Position numbers and translations under genes: made by a program. A model generated the notes under the pieces. The model searched no databases, was not told the origin of the DNA, and was given only the letters and a program-made list of their open reading frames with translations. Below are positions 37,340-51,092 of a DNA stretch of 64,000 bases, one piece after another (within the stretch, counting starts at the first letter, position 1; each line of letters opens with the position of its first letter). Source of the DNA: Chiridota heheva (taxonomy: Eukaryota; Echinodermata; Holothuroidea; Apodida; Chiridotidae). The DNA lies in assembly GCA_020152595.1 (NCBI GenBank), contig JAIGNY010004486.1, positions 1,920,001 to 1,984,000 on the forward strand, given 5' to 3'.

Positions 37340-38635
37340 CTATAGGTGGAAATCGCTAAGTATCTTGGAGTCCCCCTACACAGAGCCTTGAACTGGAATC
37401 TCTATATCCAAAATATTTCCACTATTTTCGACGGAGCACCACGGTTCTATGTTACCAGACACTTGTGTCAGACCACAGCTACATTATGCAAGTGGCACAG
37501 TGGTCCCAGCCCAAACCAAAGAAACAATTGATCGGCTGAGGTAGTACAGAGAAGAGCAGCACACTTTGTAATCCTCAACTGGGCCTCTCTAGCAGAAATA
37601 AAAACCCGTTGTTCAGTTGTTAAGCCGTAATGATGTGCAGAATAGTTTACGACCAACTGGCCAACCACCAATATCCAGTAACATCAATCGCAAGAGGTCA
37701 AACATAAGAGGTTTTTTTTATTATCTTCGCCAGGACGTAGACGTACAAACAGGTTTCACCCGATACTATCAAACTATAGTTAGCCCTATTATTACGGTAT
37801 ACAGTTCATCCCAAAACTTTCAACAGGGATGCACCCGGTCATGACCATAAACTATATATATGCTTCAAAGGCGATTATATCACCTGAGTCTTATTACAGC
37901 ATCCAGAAATGTACAAAAAGAATCAAGCAAACCTGTGAACTATTGATCCTAAATTTTCTTTAGGCGAAGAACTCATCTTAGTTCCTCACTTCAACAGCTG
38001 GTATCTAAGAAGACCCTAAATATAAAGTTTTTGCTGGTATCTAAGGAGACCCTGGATATAACGTTTTTCCCTCTATTTGATTAAAGGGCCATCTATCGTG
38101 ATTAAATGTATTCCAAAACGATTACATATTGGCCTATAAGTGCACATTCGACCATTGTATTTCGTCCAATCATAATACACGAATTGAAATCTATTTACCT
38201 CCACGTTAAGGACGACAACCAACCTTTAACTGTTTAAGGTAATAGTAGATTTGAATACTTACGTACCCTTTTCTATAACCTGGACATTTGTCACCATTAT
38301 CTTAAATATATACATGCGTTAACGTGTGGAACTTTCCATGCTCTTTATCACCAAACAAGGCCCCTCGCTTAGTTTACTTCAAAAATCTAAGTATCATTTA
38401 ATCAACTCCAGGAACGACCTAGTGTCATTTACACATCGCTCTCTTTATTCATATTATGCTAATTTAGAAGTCTTTATATATTTTCTAGTATATTATAGTG
38501 TTTTCTCCTGGGGTGTCTAATCTACAGACAACACCTGTCTTCGAGTGCCCCTAAACCATCTTACTTATCTATTTGTATTAACTTGTATGTGTGTTTTATT
38601 GGTTGCTTGAAATAAAGCTTGTATTCAATGTAGAT
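37340..38635 (+). mobile_element. Non-LTR retrotransposon remnants (RT C-terminus and 3' end)
   Basis: VEIAKYLGVPLHRALNWNLY (37345) matches the region after the RT palm. VVQRRAAHFVILNWASL (about 37540-37590), in another frame, matches the C-terminal block of CR1-type elements. Several frameshifts. A 3' UTR-like stretch at 38340-38635 (CAACACCTGTCTTCGAGTGC, then AATAAA) resembles the 3' UTR of the 16690-20725 element, so two copies may be involved. A ~50-bp direct duplication (CTGGTATCTAAGRAGACCCT) lies at 38000-38060. Confidence 0.7.
38085..38230 (+). repeat. Dispersed repeat, copy 2
   Basis: ATTGGCCTATAAGTGC, GTATTTCGTCCAATCA, CACGAATTGAAATC and GACGACAA match 3115-3290 in the same order. 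Confidence 0.6.
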
Positions 38636-38639
38636 GGAC

Positions 38640-40615
38640 TTCAAATGATTGTAAGAAATTGACGCTCATTGGAAATTCAAAAGATGAAAATATTTTAATA
38701 CGATACAAAATTCTACAAAAAAGTCACGGGTTAGAATAAAAGTTTTCCGTTTCGAATTTGTCGCAATAATGATTTTGATGATTTTTTGTTACTTTCATGG
38801 TTTTTATTCATTTTAAAACAATTGAGCTACGTTACTCAGACACATGTATATACCTTTAATCAAGAGAATGATTTATAATACAAAGCGCAAAAAGTGCATT
38901 TGAACTTTGCCCAGAACAAACATAAATTGGATTCGGGAATGATTGATTTTTAATATGAGGATATTTTGAGGGCGCGATGAACGTGAGAAAACTTGAGGGA
39001 TAATTTCTTAGGTATGACAGATCATTTACCTATCAGTTTTACTGTAAATTTTACTCTAAATTTGAACAGGGCTAAAGTTGAAACAAATGTTGATTTTATT
39101 GTAAGTCTAATTCGAGGGCAAAGACTATTGACAATGCTGGTGACTCCCTACAAGTTGTACACTCCGTAGCACAAAGTAAATGAATATAATGTGAAGTGAC
39201 GGTTTTTCACTTTCTGTAAAACAAAATAGTAGTAATCAACTACATATTCCAAGATCCAAATGGAAATGGAAATGTTAAGTGTCTAATGTATGAAAATCCA
39301 CAACCAATACTAGGAACAGGGTCGTATACTAGGGCCATGCAGACGAAAGGTAAGGAACGGAACCTCTGCCTGGCAGAGGTCACATCTTTCACTCTTAATT
39401 TTTTTTAAATGAATGTGTTTGTGTGTAAAATTGTATTCAGTGAATGGAAACTGTTTTTGAAATTTGATGTACTTGGAGGTAGGATAGATATATATCCTCG
39501 AAGGTCTAATGCGCCCGTTGTACCCCGTTCTGACACTCATGGTAGCCAATAGCCACTATATTTAGATGGCATAAGCCTCTGAACATCACGTTGGCATGAC
39601 ATTACCAATAATTACCGCATTGGAACAAACAAAGTGACTAACTTTAAAGTGAATTTTAGCCAAAACTGCACTCAATCCTATTAATGTTAGGACTGCATGT
39701 GCATGGTTTCTTGTAGATGAGATTTGTCACAATTCTGACAGGTCTTGAAAGGAAACTTATCTTACCTGTAACCTCATTGTGCATTACCATCATTTTTAAA
39801 CGTAAATATATTTCACCTACGAAATGATGCTTCACGGGTACCGTATATTATTCTTACCGCTATTGTGTGATTGTGCGGTTGAATGAAGAAGTAGTTCACC
39901 TTTGCACTTCAACTCTCCGGGACTAACAACCACGCTTAACAAAGATCTCGGGGTAGTACTACAAGTCAGATGAAGGACAAATGTCAAGAATACTGATAAT
40001 CACTTGGTAAGCTTGAACAATGCAATGAATTATGATGAAATAAGAAAAAATGAAATGGCTTTAATAATGAGTTAGTCCACATAAAAGTAATGGATTAAGT
40101 ACAGGAGATAGTCATATATAACCACCTTGCCAAATCAAAAGTTATCTTAAAGTTTCCTCTACCATGCCTTGTACATGCTATTTCGGGATATGTAATACCA
40201 TATTAATTGTTTGAGATCTGGTCCTAATGACACAATTTCTGACATTTTGCATGATTTAAAATTAAGATATAAAATGTTTGAAAAGTTGTATTAGTGGACA
40301 ACTATAACTGTTTTGTTTGCCTTGCCTTGTTTACTTAATTTCTAATAAATGTTTTCGTGAATAGGCTGTGTCGAAATTCTCTTATTAATGTACCGTGTTC
40401 CATCTCTGCCAGGAGAAATGATTTCAATTGTTGTTACATCTAAGATGTTACATTTTCAACCCCAAATCGTGTGCAAAACGAAATATGATTGACAAACGGC
40501 GCAGTAACATCTCGACTTCTCATCGCAATAAAGGAGTGACAGACTCGATCCCACTTTGCTTTGGATCCATCATCGGTGGTGTATGCAGCTTTTGGTACCA
40601 GGGTGGGGGTGCTAA
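38640..40615. other. No feature seen
   Basis: AT-rich intergenic DNA; short open frames only (for example 39310-39549) with no recognisable similarity. Confidence 0.4.
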
Positions 40616-41040
40616 AATTGGGAAATTATTAATACAAAATTGAAAAATCATTATTGGAAAATTTGACAAAATTATTTGAAAATTTGATGAAATTATTGAA
40701 AATTTGTGTAACTTAAAAAAAATCTTTGGCAACATTTCCTCACAGCCTAATAAAAGATATTTCCCGAAAATGGAAGAAAATTTCCCGATTGTCAAATAAT
40801 TGAAGAAATTTCTCGAAAATTAAAGAATTTTTTCGAAAACAGAAGATTTTATTTCGCTAGGCATAAAGTCATAAACAAATTTGAGCAATACTTAACCTTA
40901 TATATTCATTATCTACAGTATATTTTCCTAAAATGTATAGCATCTTGTTTACATTTCCGCTACTTACATTTTACATACAAGGTTTTGCCAGGGTAGCAAG
41001 TCACACCCGACCCGCACTGAATACGCCATTATTTACCACC
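40615..41040. repeat. Degenerate GAAAATTTG repeats and weak dispersed repeat
   Basis: 40620-40860 is built from variants of GAAAATTTGACAAAATTATT. 40865-41040 (TCCGCTACTTACATTTTACA, CCCGCACTGAATACGCC) is a diverged relative of 21480-21720. Confidence 0.5.
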
Positions 41041-41549
41041 CGCATGGATATATTCAGCTCAATATTGTTGTCTGAGAATCTTTCCAGTGTGCCTTTGATT
41101 ATTACGAGGGTGCTACCGAATTTCAAATGAATGGTAAAGCATTACACCCCGTGTAGGTTGTTTCCAAATATTGTTGAATCATATCAGAATTTCAAAGAAA
41201 CTCTTTATTAGGGTTACTGAAAGATCTAGCTTCTACGATATTTACCAACATTCTTAAGAAACCATATAAGTAACTTTGTGTCAATAAGTAATCACTAATT
41301 TTATGTAAACGAAAAGGGCTAGGACCTTAAGACAGGTAACATATTGTTTTTGCGTTGCGCTGTCAGAATTTGAAGTATTCAAAAGAGTTCATTTGACATA
41401 CCAAGCCGCAGTAATTATATTTGATTAAGAATTGTACAGGATGATTGAGGGGTGACTAACCGCGTAAATACAGACAGACCCTTGTTTTCTTTTAAACCTT
41501 CGAGAAGAAGGTAATAATAAGAATATATTTATTTATCATTTATTTGAAA

Positions 41550-41880
41550 AGGAATAAAAAAGATTAATTGTGAAACCAAACAAGTAATCCATTTTCTTTT
41601 TAATGTGTGAGAATTCTCTATTCTTCCTTGTGAGAAGAATCTAAAAATTCGATTCTATTTTCGGAATTAAATTACACTGTTTTCGCAATAACACAGAAGA
41701 AATAATTGTCGAAGAAGTAATTGTCAGATTTTGTAAAAAAAAACCTTTATTTGATCTTTGAGAATACTCTATTATTCCTTGCGGTAATGGTTTGAAAATT
41801 GAATTATGTTTTCAGAATAAAAGTAAACTGTTTTTGCAATTGGTTATAGAAAAACTAATTGTATTTATCCTTTTGTATTT
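41550..41880. repeat. Diverged tandem duplication, about 150-bp unit
   Basis: GAGAATTCTCTATTCTTCCTT and GAGAATACTCTATTATTCCT open two units that share AAATTCGATTCTATTTTC-like and ACTGTTTTCGCAAT-like blocks. Confidence 0.6.
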
Positions 41881-42404
41881 CATTCTTTGTCAAGATTCAA
41901 TAACTGTAGAAAAGAAGCTTAAACAAGGTAAACTTTGTTAAGATTCGACGTTGACAAAATGATGACCACGAATGATGAGAAGTAATAATTCCCCCGAAAT
42001 GTTCATAATCGTATTAGAGATATAAATTTGTCGAGTTTCAATTATTCTACAAATCGTTATACTTCTCCAAGATGAATACAGATTTGTGCAATATTTACCA
42101 GTTTAATCTGAACGATCGCAGCCATTGAGCAGCAGAATGTTGCGTTAAAGTTAAACCCAATACTTGGAAGTTAATCAAACTGTTATCACACATTTTTCAT
42201 TGTCCGAAAACATGACATTTATACAAAAAGCACTGCTTTAATGGTTAATCATGTAAGATACTCTTTCGCATGCATGTTTTACAACCCCACGATGAACTTA
42301 CCCTCATAACAATTGATGTATTTCAAGATTCTAGACATGTCTGTTCGTTAAAAGCAAGACCAAAAGTTTTTGTATATACGAGTGAGGGTTGGGCTATTTG
42401 AGGA

Positions 42405-42535
42405 TCCTGGGTCACCAAATGTCCCAAAGGCCATTTGGTGACCCTAGGTCACCAAATATCCCAACAGCCATTTAATGACCATGGGTAACCAAATGTCCCA
42501 ACGGCCATTTCGGACCCTCGGTAACCACAGAAATG
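42405..42535. repeat. 47-bp tandem repeat, about 3 copies, partly palindromic
   Basis: Unit GGTCACCAAATGTCCCAA plus GGCCATTTGGTGACC. The first unit contains the inverted pair GGTCACCAAATG / CATTTGGTGACC. Confidence 0.85.
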
Positions 42536-43714
42536 ATTTTAACTTTAAATTTTAAGATTGAAAGTAAGACGGAAGGCGGTACTATACTATAGGACTCAAG
42601 TGATAATCAAACCATAGGGGCATTTATTGTTACGGCCAATGGAAGAAGACACGATACTGAAAAACTGAAGAAATCTAATTATTGTCTGATTTGTCATACT
42701 ATTTCACACACACACACCCACATCCCCCCCCCCACACACACACACAAACAAACAAACAATTTCGCATTCCGGAATGACTGAATTATTACAATTTCCGTGA
42801 CGTAGCATCCAGTTGCACTCAGCCTTGCGTTGTGTGTATTTATGATTAATTGTGCTGATAATTGCAGGCAAGGTGGGAAACGCTTAATTAACTAAAAGCG
42901 CAACAAAATATGTTCTTGAACAATATGTTAAAAAATAAAAAGTACATAAAAACAAGATTCATCTTCATTCAAAGATTTTCAGTTAAGTTGAAGGACCCAA
43001 TAGTTTAACAGTTTAATTTGGTCCCAAAAATTTAACTTCCAATTGACATTTGCGAGGAAACTTGCAAATCAGTGCTGGCATAATTTATCGATTTAATTTC
43101 TTCAAATTTGGCCCCCATATTTCTCATTGGTATACAATCTAGTCTATATCATACACTTTGAAATCCAATTTATAGTGTACCATAAGTATTGGCATATTTT
43201 GATACAATATTTTGGGGGTTACTTCATTAAATTATAGAGTTGTCAGATTATATAATCTCAAACTTTGAATCGTGACTTTAACTTACAATGATAAATGTAC
43301 AAAGTTCTTTAGATCTCCCAAAGAAAATTGCTTGAATTTGCAGTTGACAATGAGACAGATTTTTACTTTAAATATGTGGTGCATCAATATCATACATCCC
43401 AATAAAAGCAATTTGCGTACTAATTACGTTTTCGAAACAAAAGTTTGGATCCATTGCAACTCAATCGACCCCCTACACCTTTACTTAACTTTGTTAACAT
43501 TGCACAAAGATTCCGTTTAAAGTTCCTCGAATTTCCGATTGTAACTTGCAAATCTATATGCAACAAGGGTACAAATACTGCAAGTAACACCTTTTCTTCT
43601 GCAGACCTACAATGCATGCATTCGTACGTCGTCGTACGTACGTACAGTAGACACACAGTAAATGCGCTAACAAGATTAGCGCACGAATTATTGGCCCGGG
43701 TCACTGAATATTCC
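42536..43714. other. No gene; short (CA)n/C-run near 42710
   Basis: AT-rich intergenic DNA with a (CA)n-CCCC-(CA)n-(CAAA)n stretch at 42705-42760. Nothing else recognised. Confidence 0.4.
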
Positions 43715-44040
43715 AATCGGTGGCCCAGATATAAATTCCAGATCTGGCCCAGATATACATTCCCCATCTGGGACAGATCTGGAATTCATATCTGGGTCAG
43801 ATCTTGTCAGATAAAGAATTGGGCAGATATAACTTTAAACATGATCTGGCTTAAATCAAAATTGAATTGGGATTTCCAGATAAAGTTTGATCTGAGCCAG
43901 ATAAAGTTTGATGATATACAGATCTGGATTGATCTGGCCAGATCAAACTTTATTTGTGTATCAAATTGATTTTAATCAAGGTTATATATGGCTTTATCTG
44001 GCCAGATCAAGCTTTATTTACCAAGATATAAACTTAAATA
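43715..44040. repeat. CCAGATC-palindrome repeat family, copy 1
   Basis: Dense in AGATCTGG, CCAGATC and GATCTGGCCAGATC palindromes, with ATCAAACTTTATTTGTGTATC and TTTTAATCAAGGTTATAT. The same blocks occur in reverse orientation at 61345-61672. A 174-codon open frame here is a repeat artefact. Confidence 0.85.
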
Positions 44041-46944
44041 AAGCCGGATTTAAACTTTTCGTGAGCAGATAAGAGAAAACATCGAGTCTGAATTAGGCTG
44101 GTCCAATTCTCACGCAGCCTGTATTTGAACTCGCTCAATCTGGATCATCTGAACCAGATTTAATCTCTCTTGTCATGCACTCCCCCGTGTTATCCTTTCG
44201 AGGCAACACAGATGCCGTTTAGAGACAAGCAGAACATTGTCATTACAAAAACGAAGAACGGCAACGGTCGATTGGTATATTTTTGCACCCTCCTTAAAAT
44301 GGATACTGCGGAACCAATCTTTCCGAATAAACTTCAAATTACATGATATAGGAGTATACCGTGAAAAAACTTACGTAATATTGATTCAAAACTAATCTTT
44401 GTCAGTTTGTTGCGTTTCTATTTTCTTGTTAATATATCTTGACCAAGAAGTCGTGTAATTGCGATTTTCAATGCCCTATGGTAAGATATGTGCCGTTAAT
44501 CCTAACTTATATGTAGCCTAAAAGAACTTTGTCAGTTTGTCAAAAAGTTGCATTTGGACAGTTTGATGCACAGGCGAAAGTACTGTAAATATTACGATAA
44601 TAGGTGAGGAGTTGCATTCAATCTTGTCACAAAGACATAAAGGATTCACGCGACTAGTCTGAGATATTCACGGATAACTGTTTTTGTTTACTTGTACGAT
44701 AATCACCCAAGAAAGGTTCTTATTTAAATAACCCTTTCAAAACCATACATTGCAGCTGCTTAAGTTTGCAATAAAATCATAACAGTTTAAAACTGCTCCC
44801 TAATAGAAATGAAGATCTGATGAATCTATCTTTAGATTATGGGTGCAAGAAATGATCATCATATGTTGATCAATCTGCAGTTGAAAAAATATCTAGATTT
44901 GTGACTTTGCAGCCAAAAAAAATCAGATAAAATTCTAAAACTCAACCTTGCCTAAATCAATGTAGAAATAGTAAAAACATCATAATTTAATTAAGAGGTT
45001 GCTTTGAAGTGATTGATATTTTAGAGAATAAAATATTGTAAAAACCTTCAATGATTAATCTGAGAGGATCAGTTCACTGGCCAATCACGTTTATAACACA
45101 TGAACGATAAAGGATTTTAAAAGAAACGCAACAATATCTACACATATAAAACAAATAATGGTTTTAATGGGTCACAAAATCATACAACAATATAACAAAT
45201 ATATTGTAAAATACAAAAAGATTTTAAGGAGTGCTGGAAGGAGGGTACCAATAAGTCTTCTATACCGAAAATGATGATTGCTATAACTTTTTTGCAGTTA
45301 TTTTATAAACAGGAGTTACATAGCAATATGTTTATCGCTCTTTAATAGGGCTTGTTAATTCACGTTAAATTTTCTCGTTGGTATTTCTTTCTAGGCCTGT
45401 GCATAACACACTCATATCCTGATCATCATCAATCATTCTGGAAATGTTTTTATAAGATAGTTTTTAAGAAAACAAACATGATGGATTGAATAGTGAGAGA
45501 AAAAACCACACAATCATCTTGAGATGAACAATCTTTCCGAAAAAGGGCTAATCTCCGATCTATTTTTTTTACAAGGTTACATCAATTTTTCAACAAAATT
45601 GTTATCGTCCCTAACCAAGGCACATAAACAGTGCTAAAGAAGTCATCCAAGATTGATTTTAACTTGTCTCTTTATCATGCCATTCCAATTTTAGGCGGGA
45701 CAGCATTTGAGTAAAGTTCGCAGTCTGGGTATAACTGATATATTTAGTCAATGATGTGTGTTCGTACATCCTTGATTTAGGTCACGAAATTGCTTACGTG
45801 CAAAGTGTTATAGAATAAGGAAGGAACTCGCTGAAAGAAGTAGACCTATTCTGGAAGGTGATTTAGCACTTGAGGGAGTTTGTGATTATATTAATACCTC
45901 TTCGTCGTGTTTGTTTCATGCTTGTTATGATCATTCACTCTCTTTTATGTCTGAACTTTTTCTTTGTTTGCTTATTCGACACTCCATCATACTTGATTAC
46001 TTCTCTGATAGGTGTTAACACCATATACACATATACAGTTGCTTGAAACTTATTTACAATTTATATCGTGTTAATCTTTTTTACACTGGCAAATGCTACT
46101 TTAGCAATTTTCCACACTATTTATAACTTTGTTTAACTATATAATCATTTGTACAGTTTAAATCATTACATAAGTTTCCATTTATACCAATTAGGCCTAT
46201 GTCCAATATTTGGGAAATAAAGTAAACATAAACAATGATAGATACAACCAAACCAATTCCTTATTATGTTAATTCTCATTTAAATTAGTACTGGCAGGTG
46301 TTAAGCTGAGTTGCAACATATGAATGTTGTAATAGATGAATAAATAAATAAATAGAATGCTGATGAGAAAAGACAATGTATGATTTCATTCGTACGGTAA
46401 TGTTGCATTTATCATTACACCATAGACATTCAACGTTCTATTATGTTCTTAAATAATTTGATTTTTTTAGACTTTGTTTTTGCTTGTATTACGACAAAAT
46501 AGTGTCTTAAAACAATCACTGGAATGACTCACATGAGTTGGACCGATACATTTGGTCAAGAACCTCTACAGCAAGTCGTGAGGAGACATTTGTATATATC
46601 TTCATAAATGAATTCGTCTTTCCAAGAATAAGGCATATAAGAGCAGTAGCACTCCCAATTAGTTTTGACATGATTGACAACTGAACCATAAAATTGGGTT
46701 ATGAAATTCCAAATATTCACCCAAGAAATTGGCGGCAATCCAAACTATGATTTTTTTTTCTTCTTGGAAATTTTTGTTTTTCATCTGAAATTGTTATGAA
46801 CAAAACCAATTTAATTGATTTACGTCGAAAACATGGAGCGATAAGAAAAAAAAGTACTTTTGTTTGAGGACCAAATGTCATCAGCAGAGAGATTTTGAAA
46901 GATCTGAAGAAAACTTTTACTTCATGAATTCCTGACACCACTTA
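44041..46944. other. No feature seen
   Basis: About 2.9 kb of AT-rich DNA with no coding similarity, array or clear inverted repeat that I could find. Confidence 0.4.
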
Positions 46945-47595
46945 AATGTATATTCCCATGGAATTTCAATCTTATGTTACTAATAGAGAAAAAAATCAGA
47001 TCCAGATTGTTAATAAACTATGTTGATATCTCATTTTTAGAAGAAGTTACTGAACTTTAAAGATTGGTATTGCTCTCATGACGTTTTGTACTGAGTCTAA
47101 GTCATCATTATGATGTCATCACAGCACTTCTGTACTCATCTTTATGTATTTCTTTGAGTCTAAGTCATAATTATGATGCCATCACAGCACTTCTGAACTA
47201 ATCTTTATGTATTTCTTTAAAAATTAATTGCCAATTTTTCATCATTCAAATATAAGTTACAAGAACAGATCGGAAGACATAATTGTAAATTTTATTCTAC
47301 ACTATTCTTGATAATTTTTGAAGAAAAAACAATTTCCAATCATTCAGAAAATATGAAATTATTTTCAAAGAAATACATAAAGAATTGTACAGAAGTGCTG
47401 CGATGACATCATAGTAATGGCTTGAACTCAGACCAACAATCTCTTTTACGCAGACAAGAACAATCTTTAAAAATTCAATAACTTCTTGTACGAATAAGAT
47501 ATTAACTTGGTTTTTTACTTATCTGTTTCTTTTATTGTTCTCTATCAAATATATCAAAATTAAATCCCATGGGAATATTCCTATAAGGTTACAAC
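46945..47595. mobile_element. Foldback MITE (GGAATATT family), copy 2
   Basis: Ends TATATTCCCATGGAATTT and AAATCCCATGGGAATATTCC. Inner arms: ATGATGTCATCACAGCACTT / CTG against CAGAAGTGCTGCGATGACATC, and AAAGATTGGTATTG-like complements. The left arm also holds a direct duplication (GAGTCTAAGTCATMATTATG). Shares ATTTTCAAAGAAATACATAA with 22860-23385. Confidence 0.7.
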
Positions 47596-47924
47596 AGTTA
47601 ACGGTATGGACATGGAGAAGTAACATCAATATTGAAATCTACCGAAAAGAATCAAACCAGCAAATTATTGGTGAAAATTAACCACATTAAAGCGTTTTGA
47701 ATTTCAGGCTTCTAACTGCTTATGCCGATTTCAGATTTACCTGTTTACAAGGCGACCCTTGATATTTTCTTTTGTAAATTTGCTTTGTAAAATCCCAGGA
47801 GAATTCTCTGAAGGGTTGCACCAAATTCTGACCAATAACTTTGCTTTATTTTTCCTGTACCCCAATCAAATTCTAGCAGGAACAGACGTTCACATTTTTT
47901 CAGTGCATAGCATTTTTTTCCAAG

Positions 47925-48172
47925 AGGTCGCAGCCAACGAAGGTAGATGTGCGGTCATCCGTTTCCAGTAGAGGCAATCATCTGCATGTCTCACACACTC
48001 CGTAAGGCTGAGACCGGTCCAAGTTTTGATATCAGTCAGCCAGGTACTCCTAGTCTGCCTCGAGCCCGTCTGCCACTCACCTTCCCTGTAATGAGTGGCT
48101 TCTGTAGTTTGTCTTCCCTTACAGCATGTCCAAAATACCTGACTTTCCTTTGGGCTATTTTTCCTTTACTTT
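47925..48172 (-). mobile_element. RTE-like non-LTR retrotransposon fragment
   Basis: The minus strand reads QRKVRYFGHAVREDKLQKPL, GRRARGR, then WLTDIKTWTGLSLTECVRHA and WKRMTA, the C-terminal end typical of RTE/BovB-type reverse transcriptase proteins, with one frame change. Short 3'-end fragment. Confidence 0.75.
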
Positions 48173-48202
48173 GATTAAAACATCTTTGTTACTCATATGT
48201 GT

Positions 48203-48248
48203 CCAGATCTGGAATTTAAATCTGGGCCAGATCTAGAATTTTTGTAAG
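48203..48248. repeat. CCAGATC-palindrome repeat family, terminal fragment
   Basis: CCAGATCTGGAATTTAAATC, then GGGCCAGATCTAGAATTTTT and GTAAGGG, matching the right end of the copy at 61345-61672. Confidence 0.75.
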
Positions 48249-49939
48249 GGTTTGTTGGAAATATCTTCTAGCTTTTAATTTTCTTTGACATTAACCTTTA
48301 AGTGATCATGTATGAAATGTTATCGATCATCGATCATCATATGTAAAATTCAAACCTTAAGAATTAAACAAAGAACGGAAAACATTGTACTGTACTATTC
48401 AAACATTTCTCACGGTTTTCACTGTTTATAGGTTTACAGTAAATAAGTTTGATATACACCGGCTGTGTTATAGGTTTTAGATTACTTTTTTGTACAGAAA
48501 GGATCCCAAGGTGTGACATCAACTTCTGCTGCTTGTCCTTTTTTGTTGCTTAAGAGTTCCAATTAAAAGTTCTTTAGGCTCTGAGCGTCTTTGATTTGTT
48601 TAGTTTTTCCGCCGTATTTTTATTTTGTGGTGGTGTTTATTTGGGTTTTTATAGGGCGACTAACTCATCTTAATCCGTCGTCTTGTTATGTTATACCATG
48701 GAGCTCAGTTAATAGCTCCATGGTTATACAAAGCCGGAAAGAATAATGCAATTTGTAAATTACGCCACAAATACCCATTGTGATTGCATAATTGTTTGCG
48801 TTTGTAATTTTGATGCAAGGGATTATTCATTTATATTATGATGTGCCTACTCATTTCCTAATGCAAAAACAATTATATCAATGAGGTCATTGCGACTAAT
48901 TGGATTCGTGGAAGGTGGAAGAAAATACCCGTGAGAATATTTTGTTGTTTTTGGTTTCTGAAGTATTCGTTCGTTTACTTTTATTATCTTACAATTCCAA
49001 ATATGATCGCTTCCGTGATTTTAAAGTTATATTAATAATAACTTAACAAACCTAAACTAAAATAGCCCAGTTTCCCTTTTTACTCATTCATTGTTTAATG
49101 ATCAGAAAATTTGTTCATTTGTATGTAGGCTGTGATGGATGAATTGTAAATATTTATGCAATTAGCTAGGTTTCTATGACAAAACAGTTATTATTTTAGA
49201 AAACTGTGTATTCGAATCTGAATCAACTATATGAAAACAAGTATGTCCTGTATTTCATGTATTTTAAAACTTTGTACTGTAAACATTTCTGATATGGTTA
49301 AATCTCTTAAAACTTATTCAAATAAAAATAATTTTGGAGACAATCATGGAGCAGCATAGTACATATTAATAATGCACCATACACACTATATACATTCTAT
49401 ATAAGTTTACATTTACTTGGTTAGCATCAACTGGTTGATGCATGGAAATTCAAAACACATAAATGGAAATAAGAATAGAAGTGTTAAAGAAAGAAAAAAA
49501 ACACGTCATTTTTTGATAGATGTTTTCCTCTTATTGCTGGGTAGAAACTGCCATTTAACCATTGTCATTTTCATCCCGTTTCAAGAACATTCTTTCAACG
49601 AGTTGACAATGTATTACGCAATCATTTGACCACAAAACTTTCCAGTGGCTGCTTGTCAATGTCACGTAATCGTTCATGCGGTTACTATAATTCCACAGGC
49701 ACAGAAAACCAGGATGGAGTAGTGTTCAAGGGTCGGATTCTGTAATGATATTAATAAATGACCTTAGATTGGAGAACAAATGATACTGGTGTCATTATCT
49801 AGAAAATCATTCGTTCTGGAATACCGAGAAGTAAGTAATATTTCGTGATCCTTCGAATTCTTTTCCTTCCCGACTATTACAAGAGGGCAAGCAGGGACAC
49901 GTCGGAGTGCCATAAAGATTAGGAGGGGCTTCTGATTTT
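48249..49939. other. No gene; short hairpin near 48700
   Basis: AT-rich. ACCATGGAGCTCAGTTAATA followed by GCTCCATGGT (48702-48731) is a short inverted repeat. Nothing else recognised. Confidence 0.4.
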
Positions 49940-50165
49940 TCATAGGAGGTACAGTGGTTAAGGAGTCAGGTACCGGGTGCGATTCACGTTTGGGCGCTGC
50001 AATGTGTCCTTGAGTAAGACACTTTACTCTACTTGCTTCAATCCACTCAGCTGTAAAATGAGCACTAGCACTGTTGGGGAGTTAATCTGTGATGGACTGG
50101 CATCCCGTCCAGGGGGAGTCATGTACTCTCATCCGCTTGCGCTATTGAAATCGGGATAAGCACCA
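49940..50165 (+). mobile_element. tRNA-derived SINE-like element
   Basis: The head resembles tRNA promoter boxes: ACAGTGGTTAAGGAG (A box-like) and GGGTGCGATTC (B box-like, one or two mismatches). The body has CTTGAGTAAGACACTTTACT and GATGGACTGGCATCCCGTCC, blocks widespread in animal SINEs. Ends near GATAAGCACCAA. No long A-tail or target duplication was defined. Confidence 0.6.
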
Positions 50166-51092
50166 AGTGTATGAGACTAATGACTTGCATGGATTTAACT
50201 AATTTTTTATATGACACTTCGACGTATCCCTGCGTGTCTTCTTTGTTAAAGAGGGCCCGTACAGAGACACCATTGTATTGAACTAGACGGTATCTGTTCA
50301 TGTAGGGTTTTTACATACACTTGGAAGGCTTTCAGATTTGATGTGTCCCTGGCTCTCTATGGAAGATATGGAGTTTAAAAACAAATCAAATTAACGCTAG
50401 CCACGGGCGGTTGTAGGAGATTTGAAATGGAGGGGCAAGAAATGTAAAAAAAAAAATGTGAATACATACATGAAAACATACATACATACGCAATATATGT
50501 AAATTGGAAAGTTGTTTATTATTTCGAAGATTTTCCCATAGAAAATGGCGTATCACTAAAGAAAGTTCAATGCATGAAAAACCTGTCACTGATCTTTTTA
50601 TGTTTGTTTTGCCTAGTTCCTAATAACAGCTCCCTTAACTTCCTGATTTCGGTAACTTGTTTTGTCATATCAGGCTGCATTTTCGAAACATGTGGCGCTG
50701 TTGATTATTTCTCAGGTCGGGAGAAGCTCTGGAAGAACTGAAAATCATGAGGTCATTAAAATGGGAACATATAGTTTTAGAACGTAGCTTCATGCTTTAA
50801 AACATTAGACATTTGTGTTTTTAACGAATAAACATGACGTCCTTATCCATCCCCTCCGCACAGTCCGGCGAATCCTTCATTTTAAGGATCACTCAGATCC
50901 TCAACAGGATTAAGGATTGTTAATGCATTGGAGGCCACCATCTTCCTACAATGCACCGTTCGTCTCATGTACTTTTACTGTGTAGACGAACTTGTAGACG
51001 AATATATGATTGATTGATTATATACGTATTGGAGTTAAAAAACCGGTCAATATTTTAAAATAAAATACAAAAAGCTGAAAAAAAGCCATAAG
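50166..51092. other. No feature seen
   Basis: AT-rich intergenic DNA. A short (TGAT)n at 51008-51022 could be the tail of a degraded minus-strand retrotransposon. Confidence 0.4.

Noticed and set aside
43445..43969. 174-codon open frame
   Set aside because: Covers the CCAGATC-palindrome repeat and gives a repetitive peptide with no domain; an opposite-strand shadow is equally open.
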